Source of the DNA: an uncultured Gemmatimonadota bacterium
GTDB lineage: Bacteria > Gemmatimonadota > Gemmatimonadetes > Gemmatimonadales > Gemmatimonadaceae
Direction of reading: 5' to 3'
Assembly (NCBI GenBank): GCA_902826615.1
Contig: CADEFN010000002.1
Coordinates: 310,001 to 374,000, forward strand
Length of the DNA: 64,000 bases
Both the position numbers and the translations under genes were made by a program. Position 1 is the stretch's first letter; each line of letters begins with the position of its first letter. Below the pieces are notes generated by a model, which saw nothing but the letters and a program-made list of their open reading frames with translations, did no database searches and had not been told where the DNA came from. Below, one piece after another: positions 34,520-42,726 of the stretch.

Positions 34520-35926
34520 GTGCCGTGCGGCGGCAGATGGTCGTCAAAAGAGGTCTCTCTTCCCTTCTCCGTGAACGCCCCAGACACCTCCCAGCAGGCT
34601 GGACTGCGCGCCCGGCCGTCGTCGTCGGCCCTGGCGCTGTGGCTGGCGCTTGGCGGAGTGGCCATGCTCGGGACGGGGTCGTGGATTGGCGCGCGGGCCG
34701 TCCTTCGGCTCGGCCCCCTGATGGCGGGTGGCGTTTTGGTCGCGGCCCTCGGCGCGGGCGCCTTGCTGGCGGCTGCCCTGATCGCGCTCCTGGTCCCTGC
34801 CCATGTCGACGACGAAGCGCAGATCCTGGCGCTGCATCTGGATTCGGTGGGACGTGGCGACCTCACTCGTGCGGCCGGTGACATTGCGTCATCGAGTGTG
34901 CTGGCGCCGGTCGCGAGCGCCTTCACACGCGCGATCCATCAGCTGCGATCAGCGTTAGGCCCGGCACGCAGCGCCGCGCGCGAAGCCTCGGTTCGGGCCG
35001 ACGACTTTGTCACCCAATGTTCGGCAGCGCATGTCTCAGCACAGCGCACGGCAGAGCAAGGGGCGCATGTGGCCGAGCAGGCGGCACGCGGTGCCGAATC
35101 GACCACGCGCTGTCTCGAAGGGATGCACGAGCTCCTCACCGGCGTGCGTGAGCTGGAGAGCCGGTATCGCGCCATGACTGATGGTGCCACCACCATGGCC
35201 GACCGTTCGCGCCGCGCCGTGCACGACCTCGCGCAGAGTGGCGAGGCCCTCGACGATCTCACGCAGCGCTTCGGGACAGCCACCACCCACCTGGCCGAAC
35301 TTGGGAAAGCAGTTGAGGAAGTGCGCGAGTTCGTGACCCTGGTACGCAAGATGGCACGTCAGTCCAAGTTGCTCTCGCTCAACGCCGCCATGGAAGCGGC
35401 GCGGGCCGGTGAACAGGGGAGCGGATTTGGCGTGGTGGCCGGCGAAGTACGGCGGCTCGCCAAGAGTTCATCCGAAGCGGCCGATCGCACGGAGAAGCTC
35501 TTGCAGGAGCTTGTTGGAGGTGTTGAGCTGGCGTACGAGGGTGCGCGTGAATCACTCGCCCTGGCACGTGCCGGCAAGGTGTCGCTGGACCAGTCGCGCG
35601 AAGAGCTGGAATCGCTGCGGGAACAGGTGCCCGGGGTGTACAACCTCTCCGAACTCCCGGCAGCACAGTCAGCCGCGCTGGCCGCACACGTTGAGCAGTT
35701 GCAGGCCGAGTTCACCGGACTTGCCCAGGCGGCAAAAGACGCGCGTCTCGCAGGAAGTGCGCAGGTGGCGCGGCTCCAGGACCTCAGCGCCGCCGCTCAC
35801 TCACTCAGCCGCAGCGCCGCCCGCAGCGCAAGCGCCCTGCAGCACCTGCGGCTCGAAGGCCCCGAAGCCGGCAGCTCGGCGAACCCCGCTGCGACTACCG
35901 AGGCCGTGGCCGCCTACGGCACCTAA
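34520..35926 (+). CDS. Methyl-accepting chemotaxis protein-like membrane protein
   Basis: 468 aa from a GTG with a good ribosome site (GGGAGGGGG). Two closely spaced transmembrane helices (ALALWLALGGVAMLGTG and MAGGVLVAALGAGALLAAAL) leave almost no sensor loop. A HAMP-like stretch (HLDSVGRGDLTRAAGDI) and a long cytosolic coiled coil follow, with the conserved signalling tip around KLLSLNAAMEAARAGEQGSG and FGVVAGEVRRLAKSSSEAAD. Signals probably come from the membrane or cytosol. No che genes are in the window. Its stop (ACC TAA CG) overlaps the convergent asparaginase gene by 4 bases. Confidence 0.85.
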   Translation: MPCGGRWSSKEVSLPFSVNAPDTSQQAGLRARPSSSALALWLALGGVAMLGTGSWIGARAVLRLGPLMAGGVLVAALGAGALLAAALIALLVPAHVDDEAQILALHLDSVGRGDLTRAAGDIASSSVLAPVASAFTRAIHQLRSALGPARSAAREASVRADDFVTQCSAAHVSAQRTAEQGAHVAEQAARGAESTTRCLEGMHELLTGVRELESRYRAMTDGATTMADRSRRAVHDLAQSGEALDDLTQRFGTATTHLAELGKAVEEVREFVTLVRKMARQSKLLSLNAAMEAARAGEQGSGFGVVAGEVRRLAKSSSEAADRTEKLLQELVGGVELAYEGARESLALARAGKVSLDQSREELESLREQVPGVYNLSELPAAQSAALAAHVEQLQAEFTGLAQAAKDARLAGSAQVARLQDLSAAAHSLSRSAARSASALQHLRLEGPEAGSSANPAATTEAVAAYGT

Positions 35927-36966
35927 CGACGCGGACGTTCGCTGGCTTTGTAGAGATAGGCCGACGTCATCACGCGAGGTCCCGCGCTGTCACAGACCGC
36001 AAAGGTGCCTCCCTCATAACAGCTCACCCCGGCAAAGCGGCCATCCTTGTGGATGGCGTAGAAATCCAGGTCAAAGAGGGGACGCCCGTTATCGCCGAGG
36101 AGACGTTTCTCGGTCATGGCGATAACCCGTTCGACCACATGGAGCAGCGCCTGCTCGGGTGACTTGCCCATGCGCATCTGCTCCACTGCGAGAAAGGCGC
36201 CACAGACCTTGATGTTGGCCTCACCACGTCCCGTGGATCCTGCGGCACCGACGGTGTTGTCACAGTACTGACCGGCGCCGATGATCGGCGAGTCGCCCAC
36301 ACGACCGGGCACCTTCCACGCCATGCCACTGGTGGTGGTGACGGAGGAAACATCACCGCCCGCGTTCACCGCGTTCATGTTGATGGTGCCGGTGGTGAAC
36401 TTGATCTTCACATCGTCGTCATGGTTGAGCCAGGCGTCGCCCGGATTGAGACGTGCCTTCCAGCGCAGCCAATCCTGCCGCGATTTCTCGGTGAGCAGGT
36501 TCTGCGTCTTGAAGCCCATCTGGATGGCAAACTTCCGGGCATCGTCACCCACAAGCATGATGTGGTCGGTGTAGTCCATGATGGCCTTGGCCACCAACGA
36601 CGGAGTGGCGATGTCTTCGAGACACCCCACACTCCCGGCTCGGCGGGTTGGGCCGTGCATACACGACGCATCGAGCTGCACCACGCCATCGGCGTTAGGC
36701 AACCCGCCCAGACCCACTGACTGGTCGTCGGGATCGAGTTCCTGGATGTTCACCCCGGCAATGATGGCGTCGAGGGTGTCTTCCCCCGCGACAATGCGGT
36801 CCCACGCCACCTTCACTCCGCGAATGCCGTTGGACGACGCAATCACAACGGGGAGCGCCGCCTTATGCCCCGGGGCCTCAGCCGCGAGCGCGGGCACGGA
36901 GCCGAGCGCTGCACCAGCGGTGGCGGTGGCCGTGGAAGTGAGAAACTCGCGGCGAGAGAAGGTCAT
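35923..36966 (-). CDS. Glycosylasparaginase (N4-beta-N-acetylglucosaminyl-L-asparaginase) family, Tat-exported
   Basis: 347 aa. A twin-arginine signal (MTFSRREFLTSTATATAGAA) is followed by an Ntn-hydrolase precursor. The autoprocessing site is expected at the Thr of TTGTINM, corresponding to the (H)DTIGM motif of the family, and substrate-binding residues are in GRVGDSPIIGAGQYCDNTVGA and GSTGRGEANIKV. The enzyme hydrolyses the GlcNAc-Asn bond or related beta-aspartyl substrates after maturation in the periplasm. Residue Gly replaces Asp just before the nucleophile, a modest departure from characterised members. Confidence 0.88.
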   Translation of the reverse strand: MTFSRREFLTSTATATAGAALGSVPALAAEAPGHKAALPVVIASSNGIRGVKVAWDRIVAGEDTLDAIIAGVNIQELDPDDQSVGLGGLPNADGVVQLDASCMHGPTRRAGSVGCLEDIATPSLVAKAIMDYTDHIMLVGDDARKFAIQMGFKTQNLLTEKSRQDWLRWKARLNPGDAWLNHDDDVKIKFTTGTINMNAVNAGGDVSSVTTTSGMAWKVPGRVGDSPIIGAGQYCDNTVGAAGSTGRGEANIKVCGAFLAVEQMRMGKSPEQALLHVVERVIAMTEKRLLGDNGRPLFDLDFYAIHKDGRFAGVSCYEGGTFAVCDSAGPRVMTSAYLYKASERPRR

Positions 36967-37099
36967 GGGAGCTCCAGTGTTATGTTCGCGGACGTACGCC
37001 TGACTGCGAGAGCACTGCTACGGGTTCCGGGCGAAGGTACTTCGCAATTTGACCGCCGCCAGCGGTGCGCCTTTCGCTCGACACCGCTAAATTGACGCC

Positions 37100-37294
37100 G
37101 TGGAACGGTGCATTGCAGTATTCAGGGACCACGCAGCCGCAGCGGCGGCCGATGAGAAGGCGCTCGCTTCGATGTCCCCTCAGGAGCGCCTCGATCGTGC
37201 ACTCGACCTTCACGCTCGCTACCGTGAGGCCTTTGGTGAGGCTGGACAAGGACTTGCTCGAGTTGCTCGAGTTGCTTCGCTCCAGCGGCGTTGA
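37100..37294 (+). CDS. Small helical protein upstream of a nucleotidyltransferase gene
   Basis: 64 aa, GTG start. Mostly helical and charged (EKALASMSPQERLDRALDLHARY), with a C-terminal GLARVARVASL tail. It overlaps the nucleotidyltransferase start by about 70 bases in another frame, an arrangement seen in small two-gene modules where the short protein may be an antitoxin or specificity partner. Its reality rests on that arrangement and on coding-like composition, not on a recognised family. Confidence 0.5.
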   Translation: MERCIAVFRDHAAAAAADEKALASMSPQERLDRALDLHARYREAFGEAGQGLARVARVASLQRR

Positions 37295-37700
37295 TTTCCT
37301 CGTCGTCTGCGGCCACGCCGTTGCCTTCCATGGGCGCCCTCGCCTGACCGAGGACCTCGACCTGTTCGTCCGGCCCGAGAAGGCCAACGGGGAGCGGCTC
37401 ATCACCGCCTTGCGACAGTTCGGCTTCGGATCGCTCGATATTACCGCCACCGACTTCGAGGCCGACGATCGCGTAATCCAGCTTGGCCGCGTTCCCAATC
37501 GCGTGGACCTTCTCACACGACTGGACGGCGTGGAGTTCGCAGCGGCGTGGGAGCAACGAGTGCAAGCCCAGCTCGACGGTGTGCCTGTCTGGATGATCTC
37601 GCGCGAACACCTGATCCGAAACAAGCGCGCCACAGGACGCACGCAGGACCTGGCCGACGCGGAGTTTCTAGAAGCCCTCGGCCGCCAAGACTCACGGTAG
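37224..37700 (+). CDS. Nucleotidyltransferase-fold protein (DUF6036/MNT-AbiEii-like)
   Basis: 158 aa from GTG 37224 (GTG 37236 is an alternative). Nucleotidyltransferase core: VDFLVVCGHAVAFHGRPRLT, where the usual GG-(S/H)A is CGHA, then EDLDLFV with the DxD metal site. C-terminal elements are VPNRVDLLTRLDGVEF and a SREHLIRNKRATGRTQDLAD helix, typical of this family. Members often act in toxin-antitoxin-like or abortive infection pairs with small partners. Follows and overlaps a 64-aa gene. Confidence 0.75.
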   Translation: MRPLVRLDKDLLELLELLRSSGVDFLVVCGHAVAFHGRPRLTEDLDLFVRPEKANGERLITALRQFGFGSLDITATDFEADDRVIQLGRVPNRVDLLTRLDGVEFAAAWEQRVQAQLDGVPVWMISREHLIRNKRATGRTQDLADAEFLEALGRQDSR

Positions 37701-37729
37701 CCCTTGCCGACCGGTTGGATGTGGATCAT

Positions 37730-39301
37730 ATGATGACCACTCCTGACCCGCCCACAACAATGTTCTCTTCATATCGGCAGGGCGCCGGCCTCGTCGTCGC
37801 CGCGCTGCTCACGAGCTCCGTGCTTCTGACCGCGCAAACGCGTGCCAGCCGCGAGATCCCGGCCGCGCTCTCCCTCATCCGCGAAGCCGACCTCAAGCGC
37901 GACCTGTACGCCATGGCCGGTCCTGCCATGCGCGGGCGGGAGGGGGGCACACTCGACGAGATGACGGCGAGCGCCTGGGTGGCCGAGCAGTACCGGAAGA
38001 TCGGGTTGGTGCCGGCGGGCGAAGGGGGCACCTGGTATCAGTGGTTCAACATGACCCGCACGCGTGTCTCAATCCCCAACAGCAGCGCGAGCATCAGTGG
38101 CCGGCCACTCGGCGTCTTCCGGCAGATCATCCCGTTAGGCACCGTGCCCGTGGAGGCCAGCGGCCCGGTGTTCTGGGTGAACGATCCCACCGACACCACG
38201 GTGGACGTCCGCGGAAAGATTGTCGCGACCATGGCCCGTGTGCCGGCGGCGTCGAGCATTCGGCCGACGAGTTACACCTTTGCCGTGCGGTACAGCGACG
38301 CCGCGCTCAATGCGACCACTGGTCCGCTGGCGCGCCGCGGGGCGGCCGCGGTGATCGTGGTGGCCGACGCCGCGGTGGACAGCGCCTTTGACGCCATGAA
38401 CTCGGCGCGTTCGCGTGGTGCGTATGATGTGGCCAACGCCATGCCACGCACCGGGGGACCAGCGGTGCCCGTGGGCCCCATGCCCGCGTTAGGCACGGGC
38501 CAGGTGCCCGGCTTCCTTGTGCGAACGATGATGGGGGCCGCGCTGCGTGCCGCTCCGGTGGTGGAGCTGCACATCCGGCTCGAGCGTTTCGAGAGCCCGA
38601 GTGTGAACATCATCGGGATGGTCCGCGGGACCGATCGCAAGCTGCGCGATGAGTACGTGATTTTCTCGTCGCACCAGGATGCCAATGGCGTGCGCACCAC
38701 GACGGAAGGTGACTCCGTGCATGCCGGGGCGGACGACAATGGCTCGGTGACCGTCTCGCAGCTGGCGGCGGCACGGGCGTTCGTGCGGCAACCCGGCAAG
38801 CGCTCGGTGTTGTTCATCAATCATGGGTCGGAGGAGCGCGGGCTGCTGGGGAGTCGTTTTCACATTGCGCAGCCGGTGGTGCCGGTGTCGCAGATGGTGG
38901 CGGTGATCAATGGCGACATGATCGGCCGCAATCACCCCGATACGGCGTCGTTGTTAGGCGCGCAGCCTCCGCACCGCAATTCGACAGCGCTGGTGAACAT
39001 GGCCATGCGGGCCAACGCACTCGTTGGCAAGTTCACGCTGGATTCGTTGTGGGACCGGCCGACGCATCCGGAGGGGTGGTACTTCCGGAGTGATCATGTG
39101 CCGTATGCGCGAGCGAATGTGCCGGCGCTGATGTACTCCACCAATTTGCACGACGACTACCACACGCCGCGTGACACGCCGGAGCGGATTGACTATCCGA
39201 AGTTGTTGCGGATGGCGAGGTGGATGTATCTCACGGGGTGGTTTGTGGCAAACGCGGCGGAGCGGCCGGGGATCGATCCGGGGTTCAAGCTGGAGCGGTG
39301 A
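37730..39301 (+). CDS. Secreted M28 family metallopeptidase with PA domain
   Basis: 523 aa. The double ATG at 37730/37733 gives a signal peptide (QGAGLVVAALLTSSVLLTAQT). A protease-associated domain (about 130-290) precedes or interrupts the M28 core with di-zinc ligands: SSHQDANG (His), GADDNGSV (Asp), HGSEERG (Glu-Glu), INGDMIG (Asp) and LHDDYHTPRDT (His). These are exported aminopeptidases. Three CGTTAGGC-type octamers (two exact) are in the gene. It ends a GC-rich block; sequence character changes directly after it. Confidence 0.9.
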   Translation: MMTTPDPPTTMFSSYRQGAGLVVAALLTSSVLLTAQTRASREIPAALSLIREADLKRDLYAMAGPAMRGREGGTLDEMTASAWVAEQYRKIGLVPAGEGGTWYQWFNMTRTRVSIPNSSASISGRPLGVFRQIIPLGTVPVEASGPVFWVNDPTDTTVDVRGKIVATMARVPAASSIRPTSYTFAVRYSDAALNATTGPLARRGAAAVIVVADAAVDSAFDAMNSARSRGAYDVANAMPRTGGPAVPVGPMPALGTGQVPGFLVRTMMGAALRAAPVVELHIRLERFESPSVNIIGMVRGTDRKLRDEYVIFSSHQDANGVRTTTEGDSVHAGADDNGSVTVSQLAAARAFVRQPGKRSVLFINHGSEERGLLGSRFHIAQPVVPVSQMVAVINGDMIGRNHPDTASLLGAQPPHRNSTALVNMAMRANALVGKFTLDSLWDRPTHPEGWYFRSDHVPYARANVPALMYSTNLHDDYHTPRDTPERIDYPKLLRMARWMYLTGWFVANAAERPGIDPGFKLER

Positions 39302-39719
39302 GGGGGGGGTGATTGGGGTGGTACGGCGGCGGTGTTCGGTATTCGGTGGGGTTCCAGATGCGTCGTGTTTCGCGCCGTCGATTCCCACCCAGGTTCCGTC
39401 ATCTCATCAACACCACGGCAATAACGTTTGCTTCGTCCGTGCTCCGTCCTTGCACGATCCGAGGTGGGACCTCAGGCTACTGTCCGAGCTCGATTGGGCG
39501 ACGGGTCTCTGCGCTGCCCCAGCCAGCATATGGTGTCCAACCTACCCAGACCAAACCGAGCTAGCGCAGATCCCATTTTGAGGCCACACTCTCTCAAGTA
39601 CGAGATAGAAGGCCCCCCTAGGTACTTGCGCGCCCGCTCCGTAAATCCGAGTCCGTCGACACGGGCGCAAGTCTCTAGCATCTATCAGTCAGAGTACAAC
39701 TACCAGATGAGATACGACA
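39302..39719. other. Gene-free 418-base stretch at the left border of the low-GC island
   Basis: No convincing gene. It starts with a G-run (GGGGGGGG), and its base composition drops toward the ATPase gene. I see no tRNA, integrase remnant or terminal repeat. The right end holds an imperfect inverted repeat. It probably contains the promoter of the following operon, but I could not assign -35/-10 boxes with confidence. Confidence 0.5.
39624..39672 (+). promoter_or_regulatory. Imperfect inverted repeat upstream of the ATPase gene
   Basis: ACTTGCGCGCCCG (39624-39636) pairs with CGGGCGCAAGT (39662-39672), leaving a 2-nt bulge in the left arm and a 25-nt loop. It ends 47 bases before the GTG start. 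It could be an operator, a 5'-leader hairpin, or a remnant of an attC-like stem, because the CGCAAGT arm resembles those found at 43579 and 47947; the flanking core boxes are missing. Confidence 0.35.
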
Positions 39720-41882
39720 GTGAATAAGCGGAGCTTTTCCCGGATTGCCGAATCGCTGCGCCAGTATCGGCGCGCAGACCTGGGCGACTTCGAGGGCGAA
39801 GTCGCGGGAAATCCAGTCGACGCAACGTATGTTGATCCGCTGCCTGACGACGCCGTTCTCCAGCTCGCGCTGTCGGGCAATACGACCTTCCTTCTTGGCC
39901 GAAAGGGCACCGGGAAGAGTACGATTTTCGCACGGGCGCAGTCGGAGATCCGCGCGAGGAATAAGAACGTCTCCGTTTACGTGGATGTTAAGAGCCTTTA
40001 TGAGGTTCTGGCGTCGGATGAGGCTGCGATCTCGCAGATTGCCGACGCGACAATTCTTCCTACGGTCCTTCAAGCACATCGGCTGAGAAAGGCGTTCCTC
40101 GGCGCGGTACTTGCCGACTTACTGAAGGAGGTTGACGAGTCCTTCGAACGCCTCTCCCTTTTCGACCGATGGGTCGGGAGGCGGCGTGAATACAACGAAC
40201 TTCGTCGAAGCCTTGACGCCCTTCGAACGCGCGTCCGTGACGGGCGCCTGACAGAGCAGGAGGTACCAATCCTCCGAACGATCTCACTTAAGACCAAAGA
40301 ACGAACCCAGCTTCGCGAGCGACAGGACGCACAGACAACCGTCGGTGGCAGCATCTCGTCGAACGGACCCGCGATCTCCGCGAATCTCAAGGATTCGACG
40401 TTTGAGGAAACACTGTCAGACAACGAGGTCTACCAGGCCTATTCGAACGCCGTGCTTCGTTCCTTCCCATATGCGGATCTCATCGGTGAAGTGAAGGCTC
40501 TCCTGGACGAGATTGGGATGGGTCGCCTTATCGTATTCTTCGATGACTTTTCCGAGCTGTCCTGGCTAAATCAGCGCCTGTTTGTTGATGTAATCCTCGC
40601 GCCACTCAACAATTCAAGCGGAGAGCTCATCAAGCTAAAGGTTGCCGCCTACCCGGGTCGCGTGTACTACGGCTCGATTGACCCAGGTAAGGTCGATACG
40701 GTGAATCTTGACTTCTATGTACTGTACAAGAGTCACGATCTGCAGAGCACAGAAGCGTCTGCTGTCGATTACTCGACACGATTACTCGAGCAAAGGTTCG
40801 CAGCATTCGGTGTCTCTGTTGCTGACTACTTGGACCCCGCCCTTACGACGCCAGAATTCATGAGGCTCATGTTCGAGGTAACGTTTAACGTGCCTCGGCT
40901 CATGGGGTACATACTTCACTATTGCTATCTAGATCGAATCGCGAAGAGCGATCCTATCACCCTGACAGCTGTAAGGCTCGCGGCGCAGAAATACTACGAT
41001 CACGTGCTACTTCGCTACTTTGATCGAATGAACAGGTTCGCTCTGGAGCCCTTCGAGCGAAAGCTTGATCGTCAAGCGCAGCGCGAACTTCTCAGAGCGA
41101 TTATAGACGATGCAAAGTCCACTCGTAGAAAGATCATCGCAGGGGAAGTAGGCGGAGAGTATTTCAAAGGGCTGAAGAATCCGCCATTGAGTCACTTCGC
41201 GGTAAGTCCCGATATGGAGAAGATTCTGTCCAGTCTCGAAATGAACTTTCTAGTTTCGAAGTACCATTCACTTCGCGACAAAGACCAGAAGGAGGTTTCG
41301 ATCTATGCGCTGCACTATGGACTCACCGAGACCGAACGGCTCGGATGGGGGTATCCGCGAGAAAGACGACTAGATCGAAACTACTTCATTCAACGCTGCT
41401 TCAATTTCAACACTACGATCCACACGTTTCTGTCCAAGCGACAGACTATTCGCTGCCCCGAATGCAACGCCTCCTTCGGATTGGACGAACAGAAGAGCCT
41501 AGAGCGGTACGGATGGCTGTGTCCCGAATGCCGGCTTGGCACCTGCGAAGTGGTCAGGCTTGGTTCCGAAGTTGGAGCTGATCTGTCCGCGCTAAATCGG
41601 CAGATTATGCTGGACCCGGTCGAACTTGAGATCCTCAGCACACTTGAGGAAGAGGAACGCCCGATGCGCGCCGGAGAGATCGCCTCCCTAATTGACGTCA
41701 AGTACCAGCTTGTTGGCCGTCGTACGAGCAAACTCAGGGAATCAGGCCTCGTCCGTAAGCTCGAGATTGACGGACACATGCGAAGTTCGATTACCCCGAA
41801 GGCGGAGTCAGTGTACTTCGATAAGTCCGGCGACGTCGAGTCGCCTGACGCAGATGTCGATCTCCCGGAGTCGGCGACCTAA
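39720..41882 (+). CDS. P-loop ATPase with C-terminal zinc ribbon and winged helix
   Basis: 720 aa, GTG start. Walker A FLLGRKGTGKST (residues 57-68) and Walker B LIVFFDD (270-276) define an AAA/STAND-like ATPase, followed by a helical region. About residues 579-604 hold a zinc ribbon, CPEC...CPEC (Cys579, 582, 601, 604). Residues 628-700 form a winged-helix domain (EILSTLEEEERPMRAGEIASLI, KYQLVGRRTSKLRESGLVRK). This suggests an NTP-driven protein binding nucleic acid. It may belong to the Sll1717-type P-loop ATPases, which I cannot verify here. It heads a low-GC operon with the DUF5131 and TcmP genes. Its codon use is more AT-rich than the neighbours. Function unknown. Confidence 0.85.
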   Translation: MNKRSFSRIAESLRQYRRADLGDFEGEVAGNPVDATYVDPLPDDAVLQLALSGNTTFLLGRKGTGKSTIFARAQSEIRARNKNVSVYVDVKSLYEVLASDEAAISQIADATILPTVLQAHRLRKAFLGAVLADLLKEVDESFERLSLFDRWVGRRREYNELRRSLDALRTRVRDGRLTEQEVPILRTISLKTKERTQLRERQDAQTTVGGSISSNGPAISANLKDSTFEETLSDNEVYQAYSNAVLRSFPYADLIGEVKALLDEIGMGRLIVFFDDFSELSWLNQRLFVDVILAPLNNSSGELIKLKVAAYPGRVYYGSIDPGKVDTVNLDFYVLYKSHDLQSTEASAVDYSTRLLEQRFAAFGVSVADYLDPALTTPEFMRLMFEVTFNVPRLMGYILHYCYLDRIAKSDPITLTAVRLAAQKYYDHVLLRYFDRMNRFALEPFERKLDRQAQRELLRAIIDDAKSTRRKIIAGEVGGEYFKGLKNPPLSHFAVSPDMEKILSSLEMNFLVSKYHSLRDKDQKEVSIYALHYGLTETERLGWGYPRERRLDRNYFIQRCFNFNTTIHTFLSKRQTIRCPECNASFGLDEQKSLERYGWLCPECRLGTCEVVRLGSEVGADLSALNRQIMLDPVELEILSTLEEEERPMRAGEIASLIDVKYQLVGRRTSKLRESGLVRKLEIDGHMRSSITPKAESVYFDKSGDVESPDADVDLPESAT

Positions 41883-41946
41883 CGTTGTGTTGGTGCATAC
41901 AGCCTGGACAGCTAGAGAAATCGTACACGTCTATTTGGAGGGATTG

Positions 41947-42723
41947 GTGGCAGACAATACAGGCATTGAGTGGACGGACGCGACGTGGAACCCAGTCACG
42001 GGTTGCACGCGTGTAAGCGCCGGATGCGACAACTGCTACGCAGCGACCCTTGCTAGCAGGCTTCTCTCCGAGCAGTACCGCAAGCGCGCCCCGGTGTCGC
42101 AGTCGCCGGAGGCGCGTAAGGACCCTTTCGCCGTGCGCCTTTGGCCTGAACGTCTCCTTGACCCGCTCCACTGGGCGCAGTCGCGCATGATCTTCGTCAA
42201 CAGCATGAGCGACCTCTTTCATCAGGACATTCCTGATGACTATGTGCGTCGGGTCTTCGAGATCATGCTCGAGGCTGATCACCATGTCTACCAAGTCCTC
42301 ACAAAACGTCCGGCGCGCGCGCTGCGCTTCTACAAGCGGAACCGCGACCTCTTCGGACAAACTGGGCAGATTCCAGAGCATATCTGGATGGGGGCGTCGG
42401 TCGAGAACCAGCGCGCGGTCTTCAGAGTCGACCAGCTCCGCCGACTGCCAGCTTGCATCCGCTTTCTTTCCTGCGAACCGCTGCTGGGCCCGCTCGCCCT
42501 TGATCTCAACGACGTGCACTGGGTCATCGCCGGAGGTGAAAGTGGCATTGTGCACAGGCCTTTGGACCTCGACTGGGCGCGGCTTGTACGGGACCAATGT
42601 CAGGCCCAAGGAACCGCATTCTTCTTCAAGCAAGTGGGGGGTCGGACGCCGAAGGCGCACGGCCGAATGCTCGACAACCGGACGTGGGAGGAATACCCCG
42701 CGCTCGTCGCGCAGCTGGCATAG
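41947..42723 (+). CDS. Phage Gp37/Gp68 (DUF5131) family protein, three-Cys motif
   Basis: 258 aa. The GTG at 41947 has a ribosome site GGAGGG 4 bases upstream and begins right where the family begins (GIEWTDATWNPVTGC). A Cx6Cx2C motif (Cys20, Cys27, Cys30; GCTRVSAGCDNCYA) may bind an iron-sulphur cluster, as in radical-SAM-like proteins. Later family segments are MIFVNSMSDLFHQ, YQVLTKRPARAL, IWMGASVENQ, RFLSCEPLLGP and WVIAGGESG, compatible with a TIM barrel. DUF5131 genes are known to occur beside tcmP genes, as here (3-base gap). The biochemical activity is unknown. Confidence 0.9.
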   Translation: MADNTGIEWTDATWNPVTGCTRVSAGCDNCYAATLASRLLSEQYRKRAPVSQSPEARKDPFAVRLWPERLLDPLHWAQSRMIFVNSMSDLFHQDIPDDYVRRVFEIMLEADHHVYQVLTKRPARALRFYKRNRDLFGQTGQIPEHIWMGASVENQRAVFRVDQLRRLPACIRFLSCEPLLGPLALDLNDVHWVIAGGESGIVHRPLDLDWARLVRDQCQAQGTAFFFKQVGGRTPKAHGRMLDNRTWEEYPALVAQLA

Positions 42724-42726
42724 CCA

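Noticed and set aside
39302-39719. tRNA or integrase remnant as an island attachment site
   Set aside because: No cloverleaf, no T-arm consensus and no recombinase-like coding sequence could be seen; no direct repeats flank the low-GC region.
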